A program made the position numbers and the translations under genes. This document shows positions 53,212 to 62,800 of a DNA stretch of 64,000 nt, piece after piece. The notes below the pieces were generated by a model that was not told the DNA's origin, did not search any database, and saw only the letters and a program-made list of their open reading frames with translations. Numbering within the stretch: the first letter of the stretch is position 1; each line of letters starts with the position of its first letter. This stretch comes from Mucilaginibacter dorajii. GTDB lineage: Bacteria; Bacteroidota; Bacteroidia; Sphingobacteriales; Sphingobacteriaceae. Location of the stretch: NCBI RefSeq assembly GCF_024808255.1, contig NZ_JANTYS010000001.1, positions 523,618 through 587,617 of the forward strand, given 5' to 3'.

Positions 53212-54312
53212 TTAAAGATCATGATGGCACAGGTATAACATGCCCGTGATCACATTAACCGCGGTAAAATAAACTACATCTTTCCCGTTAATAGTTACTT
53301 TAACCGGGAAATCGGCATTTTCAAATTTGGTGTTGTCGCTAAAACAAAGGCAATGATCGCCCGGCCAGCAAAAGGCATCATCATTTGCACCAATAAATAA
53401 CTGTTTAAGATCCATCGGGAATTGAATTACCTGGGCAACCTTGTTGTTTTTCACTAACACGGTATTCCCCCTGGCCGACGGGAAAAAGATGGCACCACTG
53501 TTACGGATCCAGCCAAAACCGCCGTAATCGGCTAAAACTACTTTAGTGCCGTTCATGAGGTAGGCTGTACTGCCTGCCGCGGTTGTACTGATAACCGCGC
53601 TCATCTTCCCATTCGGGCTTATCAAAGGCGCGCTCATTACCAAACCAGGCAGGGTAATAGTTTGCCCTGTTGAACTGGTCATTACGTAGCTAACGCCTTT
53701 TCCGTAACTCATCCCGGCGGCTACCACCACAGATGAATCCTGGTTATGTGCTATCATAGCCGACATAAACCGTCCCATAGATTTGCCGTTAAACACAAAA
53801 TCCTGGTCTATTTTACCCGGTTGCCTGCCGCTTTGTATATGCGGCCCTTTTTTTAACGTAGCGTTGTAGGTGTCAATACTGCTAAAATCTTTGCTCTGAA
53901 AGTCCTTTTCGCTGCCGTTATAAGCATCATTAAAAGATATGTTTAGTGGTGGCTTTTGCCCTGTAGCTTGCAATTTGCCATTTTGGTAATCGTATACACC
54001 AAGCACATCGGCAATCTGGGCCACAAACTGGTTGTTAACCACTTTAAATGACAGAAAATGCAGCCCGAAATTACCGCCGCCTTCGCCACCCATGGCAGTG
54101 TTAATCTCGCCTTTGGTGTAGGTTTTGATGAGTATCCCAAACTTGGCCGGGTCGGTAAATTTACCATCTGCCGGGGCAGCCGGAGTAGTGGCCGGTGGCG
54201 TATCTGCAGTGCCTACCACGCTGCTTACCTTACTTTTTAATTTCTTTAAAAACTGCGCGTTAACGGTATTGGTTAATGGCAGCAGTAACAGGATGTAAAC
54301 TAATTTTTTCAT
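53212..54312 (-). CDS. Secreted protein of unknown function
   Basis: 366 residues, signal peptide ending VNAQ, followed by FLKKLKSKVSSVVG, an amphipathic basic helix much like that of the OmpA-family protein at 57255-58526, and a Thr/Ala/Pro linker. The body is beta-rich with propeller-like strands (SYVMTSSTGQTITLPGLVMSAPLISPNGKMSAVISTTAAGSTAYLMNGTK) and a CWPGDHCLC motif near the C-terminus. No family recognised. It lies between the HTTM gene (21 bp away) and another secreted protein (10 bp). Confidence 0.8.
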   Translation of the reverse strand: MKKLVYILLLLPLTNTVNAQFLKKLKSKVSSVVGTADTPPATTPAAPADGKFTDPAKFGILIKTYTKGEINTAMGGEGGGNFGLHFLSFKVVNNQFVAQIADVLGVYDYQNGKLQATGQKPPLNISFNDAYNGSEKDFQSKDFSSIDTYNATLKKGPHIQSGRQPGKIDQDFVFNGKSMGRFMSAMIAHNQDSSVVVAAGMSYGKGVSYVMTSSTGQTITLPGLVMSAPLISPNGKMSAVISTTAAGSTAYLMNGTKVVLADYGGFGWIRNSGAIFFPSARGNTVLVKNNKVAQVIQFPMDLKQLFIGANDDAFCWPGDHCLCFSDNTKFENADFPVKVTINGKDVVYFTAVNVITGMLYLCHHDL

Positions 54313-54333
54313 ATTATTTAGGGTTGATAATTT

Positions 54334-55269
54334 TCAGGCTTCTATAAGTTCGGCGTGCGATTGAGCAACCGGAACAGTTTTTTTATCCTCAGCAAAAGGC
54401 ATGTAATAAGCGGTGAGGTTGAGGATGATCATCACCGATGAAAAAAAGTAAAGGCCCATAAAAAAAGCAATGGATACGTGGAAAATAACAATGCCGGCAA
54501 GCCACCATTTACGGGTTTGCGGTATGTTGATGAACAGCGGATACATCATCTCCAGGATAATGGTAAACCAGCCAATCAACAAGGGGATAGGGGTATTGTA
54601 CAAAAAATCGAAATTAATGGATTCCGTAGCGTTGTAACCATGCAGCATGCGCCAGATGGATTCGCCGTTGCGCCAGTTGTAGCCCAGCAGTTTTTCTAAC
54701 CCCGAGAAAAAGTACATGATACAAACGTGGATTTGGAAAAGCTTCAGACATTTACTGATCCTATCGGCAGATGGTGGTCTTTTTTTTAACCATAAGGCAT
54801 CCAACGAAAATAAACTACCAACCGGGAAAACGCAGCAATAAAACAGCGCGATGGAGGTAAAGAGATCGACACCGTAGCTGTAATACTCCATAGAGTTGGT
54901 GATCAACAGGTGTAGGGCAAGGGATAATATAGCCGTCGGGCGGGTAAATAAACCGGCTAATAAAGCCAGCAGCGTTACGGGATAAAGGATTCTGAAAAAC
55001 AACAGTGTGGTTTCATAGTTCACCGGGATAATGCCCTGTATACTTTTGTGCAAACTGTAGATAGATGGGATCAAAAAATCGCGCGTAGCATCGGCAATAT
55101 CAGGCGGCACAAAAGCACGGGCCGAAAATATATTGTCAAAATCGGGTTGAAGAGCCATAAAATGGGCAAACGATATTAACGCTATGCCACAACGCAGGCA
55201 AACCATCCATAGCGGGTTTTGCACAGATGCCGCCGGTTGTTTAAAAATGTTTTTGATGAAGGTTTTCAT
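54334..55269 (-). CDS. HTTM-domain (vitamin-K-dependent-carboxylase-like) membrane protein
   Basis: 311 residues with six or more membrane helices. HTTM-type signatures are visible: NPLWMVCLRCGIALISFAHFMAL near the start, SMEYYSYGVDLFTSIALFYCCVFPVG, and LFQIHVCIMYFFSGLEKLLGYNWRNGESIWRML. The family includes the membrane part of gamma-glutamyl carboxylase, but bacterial members are mostly uncharacterised and catalytic lysines cannot be assigned here. It overlaps the upstream gene by 4 bp (ATGA) and is followed by three secreted-protein genes, which could be its clients; that link is inference. Confidence 0.85.
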   Translation of the reverse strand: MKTFIKNIFKQPAASVQNPLWMVCLRCGIALISFAHFMALQPDFDNIFSARAFVPPDIADATRDFLIPSIYSLHKSIQGIIPVNYETTLLFFRILYPVTLLALLAGLFTRPTAILSLALHLLITNSMEYYSYGVDLFTSIALFYCCVFPVGSLFSLDALWLKKRPPSADRISKCLKLFQIHVCIMYFFSGLEKLLGYNWRNGESIWRMLHGYNATESINFDFLYNTPIPLLIGWFTIILEMMYPLFINIPQTRKWWLAGIVIFHVSIAFFMGLYFFSSVMIILNLTAYYMPFAEDKKTVPVAQSHAELIEA

Positions 55270-55829
55270 TTGCTAAGCTTTACCTCCTTAAGCTTTATTA
55301 AATAGGGTTGGCGGTTGCCGGCAGCATACTCCTTAAGAGTAGGGAAACCAACAATGTTATAGCTTACAAACAGGCTATCCTGGTTGCATTTATTTTGATT
55401 ATAGATATTGACCGCTATGCTTTTAAAAAGCAGGTCCATAAAACGATCTTCTAATTTTTGATTAGGTGAGTCGCGCTCATCTATCAGGTTGTTGGTAATG
55501 TGTGATGCCAGTACAGAAAAACGCATCTCGGCCTCAAAGCCGTTAAACAGGGCGGTATATTTTTTACCACCGCTTTCGCCTATGATCAATCCGCTTGCCC
55601 GTATGTTGGGTGCAAAATAACCATAAGGCGATCCGGCGGCAGTCAGTTTTCCATAGTATCTGAAGGGGGCATTAAAAAAAAGGTTGTTGTAAAAATATTG
55701 TACGGGGGCGTGTTCTTTTATCTTGTAAAACCGGCAGGTTTTATCGTATGCGAAATATACCGAGGTTAACACAATAAAAACAATGTGAAACCTGCTCCAA
55801 ATAGTAAATAAAATTGCCCTGGCTTTCAT
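55266..55829 (-). CDS. Small membrane-anchored protein paired with the HTTM protein
   Basis: 187 residues from ATG 55829 (MKARAILFTIWSRFHIVFIVLTSVYFAYD), giving one N-terminal membrane helix. Longer frames (ATG 55871 or 55979) would start inside the inverted-repeat element at 55869-56103 and are unlikely. The remainder (FNAPFRYYGKLTAAGSPYGYFAPNIRASG, FMDLLFKSIAVNIYNQNKCNQDSLFVSYNIVGFPTLKEY) faces outside or the periplasm. It overlaps the HTTM gene by 4 bp, a common sign of a two-subunit complex. No known family. Confidence 0.75.
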   Translation of the reverse strand: MKARAILFTIWSRFHIVFIVLTSVYFAYDKTCRFYKIKEHAPVQYFYNNLFFNAPFRYYGKLTAAGSPYGYFAPNIRASGLIIGESGGKKYTALFNGFEAEMRFSVLASHITNNLIDERDSPNQKLEDRFMDLLFKSIAVNIYNQNKCNQDSLFVSYNIVGFPTLKEYAAGNRQPYLIKLKEVKLSK

Positions 55830-55868
55830 GGTAAAAAAGAATATGGCCGGCAGCAAAAGCCGCAATCT

Positions 55869-56103
55869 CATTAAGTTAACGTCAGTTCTATATAAGAACT
55901 CCCAAATGTCATTTCGACGAACAGCGGATGGCTGGAGTAGAGGGTGAGGAGAAATCTTATACGATATGCAGTCCATCATAGCATCTCGTATAAGATTTCT
56001 CTTTCGCGCAGCCGCTCAATCCCGCCCTCGCTCAATCGAAATGACATACTTTTCTTGATTTACGATAGTCATTTCTTATATCGAACTCACGTTAACTTAA
56101 TGG
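55869..56103. mobile_element. Nested inverted-repeat (MITE-like) element, 235 bp
   Basis: The outer arms begin CATTAAGTTAACGT at 55869 and end with the reverse complement at 56103; they match at about 25 of 27 positions, continuing into AGTTC and ATATAAGAA. Inside lies a second inverted pair, GTCATTTCGACGA to TCGAAATGAC (about 55908-56045), with AGAAATCTTATACGA/TCGTATAAGATTTCT at its core. No transposase is present. It lies just upstream of the small membrane-protein gene. Confidence 0.65.
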
Positions 56104-56138
56104 CATTGGCCTAAGCCGCCAGCCAATACTCACCCTAA

Positions 56139-56564
56139 TTAATTTTTATATGCTTCAAGTACAGATGTCATGGCGGCTACAGAAGCCACGCTGGCGCTTG
56201 ATGCATAAATGCCGCGCTGAGTTACTTCCTGATCTTCGCCTACCGGTTTGTTAACTGTGGTTTCGGTAAATACTTCGGCACCAACGGTTTTATCGGCTAC
56301 GCTGTAACCTGTTAGTTTTGGATACTTTGAATCGGTTACTTTTTTGTAGGTTACCGTAGTTTGCTGATTAAAGTTTTTGATGCCATATTCTTTGGCAAAC
56401 ACTTCTTTTAATTTTGATTTGTTGGCATCGCTCATGGGCACTATGGTGTGCGCGGTGTACAAGCTGGTGCTTAATTTGGTAAAGCCCAATTTTTGAGCGT
56501 TTTTAAAAAATGAGAATGCCACGATGCATGTAATGCCCAGCATTACCGATAATAATTTTTTCAT
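56139..56564 (-). CDS. Small secreted or membrane-anchored protein of unknown function
   Basis: 141 residues with an N-terminal hydrophobic segment (MKKLLSVMLGITCIVAFSFFKNAQ). The mature part contains VPMSDANKSKLKEVFAKEYGIKNF, VTDSKYPKLTGYSVADKTVGAEVFTETTVN and a short C-terminal helix SVASVAAMTSVLEAYKN. No family recognised. It stands alone with 106 bp to the upstream lipoprotein gene and the MITE-like element downstream. Confidence 0.7.
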   Translation of the reverse strand: MKKLLSVMLGITCIVAFSFFKNAQKLGFTKLSTSLYTAHTIVPMSDANKSKLKEVFAKEYGIKNFNQQTTVTYKKVTDSKYPKLTGYSVADKTVGAEVFTETTVNKPVGEDQEVTQRGIYASSASVASVAAMTSVLEAYKN

Positions 56565-56670
56565 TGTTTGTTTTGTTGTTTTTTTGGTTCTACTCGTATG
56601 GCTTTTCGATTTCGCCCCGTTTTTGGCCGGTTTCTGGTCTCCGGTAATTAACTATGAATAGGTTTGGGGG

Positions 56671-57198
56671 TTAATTCCTGGTAAATGTTGCTGCCGAAAT
56701 AGAGGTGCTCACCTCTGTAATCTGCGTGTTTTTTGGATCGGTGTTGTCATAGTAGTTTCCCTTTAGGTTAACCTGCGTTATTTTTAATGCGAAGGTGTTA
56801 CCCGAGCCTGAAAGCACTGCCGAGCCACCTGAAAGAGAAGTATAAAGACCCACGTTTTTTGTGTTTTTAAGATCGGTTTCAAAAACTAATAAGCCTACCT
56901 GATTATCGGTAGGTGTGGCATCGCTATCGCCAATAATGGCGTATGTACCCGCGCCCGCGGTGCCTTTTTTGAAAATGAAATTCACTATTAGTTTGGTGGA
57001 GTTATCATCGGCAATGGCCGAATCAACAACCGCGTCGACGGTGGTTGACGAAGTGCTGTAAAGGCCTTTTGAGGTATAAGCTTTACCCCTGAAGGTGAAT
57101 TTTGTTGCCACGGCTGTGGGGGTGTTGCTGTTGTCTTTGGAACACGATGCCATAAACAGGCCCGCGATGAGTGCTGAGAATAAAAATTGCTTTTTCAT
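56671..57198 (-). CDS. Small lipoprotein of unknown function
   Basis: 175 residues, lipobox LFMASC (Cys19). The mature chain is Thr/Ser-rich and beta-rich (TKFTFRGKAYTSKGLYSTSS, STKLIVNFIFKKGTAGAGTYAIIGD, NTFALKITQVNLKGNYYDN), suggesting a small all-beta fold. It starts 56 bp after the OmpA-family gene and may be read from the same transcript. Confidence 0.75.
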   Translation of the reverse strand: MKKQFLFSALIAGLFMASCSKDNSNTPTAVATKFTFRGKAYTSKGLYSTSSTTVDAVVDSAIADDNSTKLIVNFIFKKGTAGAGTYAIIGDSDATPTDNQVGLLVFETDLKNTKNVGLYTSLSGGSAVLSGSGNTFALKITQVNLKGNYYDNTDPKNTQITEVSTSISAATFTRN

Positions 57199-57254
57199 AA
57201 GATGTGTGGTTTGATAGATGTGTATTTAATTAATTGTTTTTCACAGGTAGGGGA

Positions 57255-58526
57255 TTATAATTTTACAAATTCAACCCGGCGGTTATTGGCCTTGCCTTCA
57301 ATGGTTACATTATCGCTGATGGGTTTGGTATCGCCAAAACCTTTGGTACTTAAGCGCGCGGCATCAATACCCATACTAATCAATTGCGTTTTAACAGCAT
57401 CGGCGCGTTGTTGAGATAAGGTCAGGTTATGGGCAGGTGTGCCGCTGTTATCAGTATGGCCACCAACCTGGAATTTAATCTCGGGGTTATCCTTTAGTAC
57501 CGATGCGATCATGTTAAGCGTACCCATGCTTTCGGGTTTAATGGTGGCCTGGTCAACATCAAAGTTGATTCCGTGGGTAACTATTTTGGCATCAGTGAAT
57601 TTTTTACCCAACATATTCATGCCGCCGCCGCTGGCTATTCTGAAATTGGCGATGATAATGGGCTGATCGGCATTGCCTATCCCTTCAATGTCAATAGCAT
57701 GTGGTGTTATACCGATGTTGGGCACTACAAGTATGCGGTATTGATCTACATAAACCTTTAGCTGGTTCTTTTTGTAGGCTATAGCTATATGATGCCATTT
57801 GTTGATGGCGTTATCTCCGCTCAATGATTCGGGAGCTTTCCCCGTCAAATCTACCTTACTGGTTTCAGAACTAAACTCAATACCAGATCCAGGTGCCATA
57901 TTAATGTTTCCCAAATCGTTGTGCGCAGCGGTGGCATCGGCATTGCTGCCGTAAAAATAGATGTGAGGACCGTAGCCACCGTTAAAATAGCTATCATACT
58001 CAATGGTGAATGCCTCACCTAAATAAGAAGGGGATTTAATGAGTGGACTAACATGCGCGAAATTACCATCGGTAAGTAAAAGTGATTTAATATCGCCGGT
58101 GTTATTCACAACTGCCTGCCCCGCGCCAAGGTTCCAATGCGCCGGGAACTCGCCATTTTGATCGTCCTCAAAATGATCTTCAAACAGGATTTTATCGCCG
58201 GGCATAAAATCGTAATTATTAAATGCTTTGAAATTTGGCATTGTTTGGGATGAGCCGGCGCTTACAGTGGCACCCGTGCTAACATTTGCAGTGGTAGTGT
58301 TGCTAACGGATGTTGCAGTGCCTGTGCCGCCACTGGTTGCGGTGCCGGTTAAAATGGTATCGGCAGTGTTTACCACCTTATCCGTAGCCTTATCCAGGTG
58401 CTGATCAACTTTTGCGTTGGCTTTGGTTTTTAGTTTCTCTTTTGCCCTGTTAAGGAGGTTACCAAATTGTGCGTGCGCGGTAAAGCAGGCAAAAAGCAGG
58501 AGTAGGGCAGGTAATGTCTTTTTCAT
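57255..58526 (-). CDS. OmpA-family protein with LamG-like domain
   Basis: 423 residues from ATG 58526, signal peptide ending AHAQ. Then a basic amphipathic helix (FGNLLNRAKEKLKTKANAKVDQHLDKATDK), a Thr/Ser-rich linker, a concanavalin/LamG-like beta-sandwich (about 100-310, ILFEDHFEDDQNGEFPAHWNLG, WHHIAIAYKKNQLKVYVDQYRIL) and a C-terminal OmpA peptidoglycan-binding domain (about 320-423, VGGHTDNSGTPAHNLTLSQQRADAV, NRRVEF). It probably anchors to peptidoglycan and displays the LamG-like domain. Likely monocistronic or leading the two small genes downstream. Confidence 0.9.
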   Translation of the reverse strand: MKKTLPALLLLFACFTAHAQFGNLLNRAKEKLKTKANAKVDQHLDKATDKVVNTADTILTGTATSGGTGTATSVSNTTTANVSTGATVSAGSSQTMPNFKAFNNYDFMPGDKILFEDHFEDDQNGEFPAHWNLGAGQAVVNNTGDIKSLLLTDGNFAHVSPLIKSPSYLGEAFTIEYDSYFNGGYGPHIYFYGSNADATAAHNDLGNINMAPGSGIEFSSETSKVDLTGKAPESLSGDNAINKWHHIAIAYKKNQLKVYVDQYRILVVPNIGITPHAIDIEGIGNADQPIIIANFRIASGGGMNMLGKKFTDAKIVTHGINFDVDQATIKPESMGTLNMIASVLKDNPEIKFQVGGHTDNSGTPAHNLTLSQQRADAVKTQLISMGIDAARLSTKGFGDTKPISDNVTIEGKANNRRVEFVKL

Positions 58527-59124
58527 TTCGATGTTTTTTGGTAACACGAAAGTGACAAATGCCCAAATGGGTTACGGGCGTTTTTAGTAAGTGGTTATTT
58601 TTAGCAATAAGTGGCGGTGAGATTTCGGATTTTGGATGTTCGATTACGGATTTGTTACTTGTTATTTATGTTTTTTTACCTGGAATTGTAGGAACCAATT
58701 TTTCAGATATTGGGGAAATTAGTTCGCGCAAAGTCGCTAAAACGCAAAACAAATAAATGAGTTGCTTTGCGTTTTAGCGACTTTGCGCGATGAAACTAAC
58801 AGTTTAAGGCTTCTTTAAAGCTCCTGGTTAGCCGCTATTAAAGGTGTTCGCCAGCCGGTGTAGAAAAACACAATAATGATATGGTTTTTGTTGTTTTTGG
58901 CTTAACGAATTGATAATTAGATGGTAAGGTGTTCCATGATTTCGATTTTTTAAAAATCATAAATATTTGAAAATGAGCGACAAAGTTGTTCCATGTGTTC
59001 CACCCGTTCCGGTGGAACACTGTGGGTATCGTCCTGTAAAAAGTTTATTCTTTTAGGCCTATCAACCTTTGTGAGGAAAATCTAAAATCAAATAAATCCG
59101 AAATCGAACATCCGAAATCCGATA
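58527..59124. repeat. 598-bp spacer with several inverted repeats
   Basis: It contains a perfect 25-bp inverted repeat at 58724-58790 (TCGCGCAAAGTCGC with GCGACTTTGCGCGA, 17-base loop). It also holds inverted copies of ATCCGAAATCGAACATCCGA at about 58620-58653 and 59088-59126. A 10-bp perfect repeat GTGTTCCACC/GGTGGAACAC sits at 58995-59020, next to two further TGTTCCATG motifs. No convincing gene. Confidence 0.75.
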
Positions 59125-59865
59125 TCAAATAGATGCCAGCTGGTCTAAAAAGGCGGTCTTTCTTCTGCGGCTTACTTCAATTTCGGTGTTATCGCTCATT
59201 ACCACCGTACCGCCATCACCTTTAATGTATTTTTTGATATGATTTAGGTTGATGAGGTAGGAGTGGTGGATGCGGAAAAAATAATGGGCCTGCAAAATAT
59301 CATCAAACTCTTTCAAATTTTTGGTTGATGTGATGCTGGTACCGCACAGGTGCACATCGGTATATACATTATCGGCTTTGCAGTAAATGATATCGCTAAT
59401 GTTCACAAATTCAATAGCACTTACAGATGCGATGGCTATTTTGCCAAAATTGGTTTTGGGCTGCTGTAGCTGATTGAGCAAATGCGGCACTTGCAGAGAG
59501 GCCTGTTTGGGTTGGTCGTAGAGGCGATCTATGGCTTTAGCCAGATCGTCGAGGTCGATAGGTTTCAACAAAAAATCAAGTGCCGAAAGCTTGATAGCAT
59601 TAAGCGCGTAATGGTTATGTGCCGATACAAAAATGATCTTGAAATCAACCTTACCCAATTCCTTGAGCATGTCGAACGCATTTTTACCAGGCATTTCTAC
59701 ATCCAGGAAAACCACATCGGGTTTGTGCATATCAATCTTTTTAATGCCCTCATCGGCACCCGCGGCGGTAGCCACCACCTTAATGTGCTCAAAATTCTGA
59801 CTGATCAGCTGCAGCAAAATGTTGCGCCCGCGTGGCTCGTCGTCAATTACTATGGCTTTCAACAT
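59125..59865 (-). CDS. LytTR-family response regulator
   Basis: 246 residues. Receiver domain (about 1-120) with Asp8/Asp9 in IDDE, phospho-acceptor Asp55 in VVFLDVEMPG and Lys102 in FLLKPID; LytTR DNA-binding domain (about 145-246, YCKADNVYTDVHL, FFRIHHSYLINLNHIKKYIKGDGGTVVMSDNTEIEVSRRRK). It starts 3 bp after the kinase stop, so the two form a standard pair. Targets unknown. Confidence 0.96.
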   Translation of the reverse strand: MLKAIVIDDEPRGRNILLQLISQNFEHIKVVATAAGADEGIKKIDMHKPDVVFLDVEMPGKNAFDMLKELGKVDFKIIFVSAHNHYALNAIKLSALDFLLKPIDLDDLAKAIDRLYDQPKQASLQVPHLLNQLQQPKTNFGKIAIASVSAIEFVNISDIIYCKADNVYTDVHLCGTSITSTKNLKEFDDILQAHYFFRIHHSYLINLNHIKKYIKGDGGTVVMSDNTEIEVSRRRKTAFLDQLASI

Positions 59866-59868
59866 ATA

Positions 59869-62800
59869 TCAAAATTGTAAAGGTATGCTAATGGTTATTT
59901 TTGTGCCCGATGCCTGGCCATTGACCGACCCCAGGTCGTCTATTTTAATAGCGGCTTCGTTTTGCAGCAGGGCAAGGCGTTCTTCTGTTATCTTGATGCC
60001 CATACTTTGTTTTTGGGTACCGTTAATGGTTTTAAACTCTGCAGAGCGCTCGCGGCCTATGCCGTTATCTTCTATCTGGCAAAGTAATATGCCTTTCTCC
60101 TGTATGAAGCTGATGGTCAGTTTTTTATCTCCCTTTTTATGGATCAGGCCATGCCATAACGCGTTTTCTGCAAAAGGCTGAATGATCATGGTAGGGATCC
60201 TGATAAATGAAGGGTGGATATTGGCATCTGTTTGAATATCAAACTCAAAATCGTCGTTAAAGCGTAGTTTTTCTAAACTCAGGTACAGCCTTAGCGTTTC
60301 TATCTCGGCTTCCAGGGTGATAAACTGTTTTTCAGAGTTTTCCAATATCATCCTTACCAGTTTTGAAAAACTGGAGAGATACGTATATGCAGCTTTGGTG
60401 TTTTTGCTCACAATACATTCCTGTATGGAGTTAAGTGCGTTAAAAATAAAATGAGGATTCATTTGCGCGCGCAGGGCACGCATCTCCAGGTCAGATAGTT
60501 GAAGTTTGATGGCCGCTTTTTTGCGCTCACGCCTGCGCTCATTACGAATGATGAGGAATAGGGATATACCTACTACCGACCAGAAAATGATCTCAAACCA
60601 CCAGCTTTTCCAAAATGGTGGCTTCACAATAAATATCAAATGCTTTTCGGCGCTTACCAATCCATCAGATGTGGCTGCCTTATAGCTGAACGTGTAAGTG
60701 CCGGCGGGCAGGCTGTTGTAGTTGATGCTGCCTTTATTGCCTACGTAATTCCAATCCTTGTCTATTTTATCCAGCTTACCATAATACCGGTTTTGCAAAG
60801 GGTTGGTATAGTTAAGTAACGCCCAGTTAAAGATTATCTTTCTGCTACCTGCAGGTACAATATAGGGCTGTTGCAAGGTAGCAGTTATGTTATGCTCGTC
60901 GACGTTTACACTACTAAGTAATAAACTTTTTTTTGAAGGCTTACGCAATAGTTCGGTCGGATTAAAACTTGTAAAGTAATTTTCACCGATGTACAACATA
61001 TTGCCCTTGGGCAATATCCTTAAGTTGCCGTTCATATCGTTGTTAATGAGCCCGTCTTCTTCGGTGTACTGGTTAAACGCGTGGGTTGTCATGTTAAAAA
61101 CTACCAGGCCGGTTTTGGTGGCTATCCACAAATTGCCCCTGTTATCTACGCTGTATTCATAAATAAATTTATTCATCCCTGCAGGTAAAGGCCAGCTTTC
61201 GCTTAAATTACTTTTAGGATCGATAGCTACAACGCTGGTATTATCAACCACCCAAAGTTTTCCTTTGATGTAGTCAATGTTGAGCGCCCGGCTGTAAGGG
61301 GTAATGTTACCATCGATAAAACGCTCGAATTTTTTAGTCGCCGGTGTGTATTTGATCAGCCCATAATCCATATCGGCAAGCCATACGTTACCCCTGTCGT
61401 CGGTTACCGCATCAGCAATGTTAACGCCTTTGGGCTGATCATTGGAGTCGGGCATTTTGACTACTAAAGCGCTGAATTTTTTTGTTTTAGGATCATATTC
61501 CCATATCCCACGCCGCCAGGGGAAAGCCCAGATCTTGCCATTATTTACAAAAATGTTGTTGATAAAGTTGTAGGGGTATTGGCCGGTTTCGTTTACCTTA
61601 TGACATAAAACGCTTAGCTTATCAGCAGGGAGGTTAAGTTTTAAAATACCTGCCGACGTGGATATCAAAAGTTCATCCTTGCCATACGGCACTATATTAA
61701 GCACGGCTGCTGCATCCATAGCATACTCATTCCCTAAGGCCCGGATAGCGCCGGTATAGTTTTTTATAACGTTAAAAGCATCGTCATAAACAACCAGGGT
61801 AAGATTTTTATCGCCGCCAACCCAAAGCTTATCGTCGCGATAATAAATAGCCGGTTCCTGGTTGGTGATATTGGGCTGTGTATTTACAAAATGATGTTTA
61901 AAAAGCTGGCGGGTAGGGTCAAGCATATAAATGCCTTTTACAGTTGAGATCCACAATAAATTATCGCGCGACACATACAAACATCGTGGATCAAGTGACG
62001 CGGCTTCAACAATAGGTTTCAGGTCGTTGTGCTCAAATTTATCCAGTGGCTCTTTAAATTGAGTAAGGTTGTCGCTTATCCACATGGCGTAATGGTTATC
62101 ATTGGTTTCTTGTTCAACCATGCTCATTACGTGTGTTGGGGCACCTTTAATAGTGCTATAATTTAGCACCTGCCGGGTTTGGGGGATAATTTGTTTTACG
62201 CCTTTGCTCCAGCAACCTACCCATATCCGGCCTTTATGGTCTTCAAAAATGGTGTTGGCCATGCCATCAAATTCGGTGTCATTTTTTACGTCATCGTACT
62301 GTTCAAAGGTTTGCTTTTCGCGGTCAAACATCCAAACACCGTTTACTGTTGCCAGCCACAACCGTTTCTTACTATCTATAGTAAGCGAATTAACATCGTT
62401 GTCAAAATTTACAAACTCGCGGTGGTCATCCGTATTATTCATATAATGTTTGAATGATTTGCCCGCGATATCAAACTCCAGGATGCCCCCTCCAGTAGCT
62501 ATCCATAGTTTATTACCCTCGCGGGATAAGCTGCGCATAACGTTGTTATAGCTTGATTGATAGGTATGAATGCTGTTGGTTGCAGGATCAAGCGAAGATA
62601 AACCTTCGGCAGTGGCCATCCATATTACATGCTGTCCATCTTCTGTGATATCATTTATCTGGTTGCTTTTCAGGCGGTCGTCGCCGGTTGCATTATCTGT
62701 TTGCCAGGTATTTATTACCGATCCATCAAAACTGTTAAGACCGTAAGATGTGCCCATCCACATCATACCTTTACTATCCTGAAAAAAGCAGCTCACCAGG

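Noticed and set aside
58838..59020. 60-residue - strand frame next to the LytTR gene
   Set aside because: It falls in repeat-rich spacer, with no conserved motif or start context.
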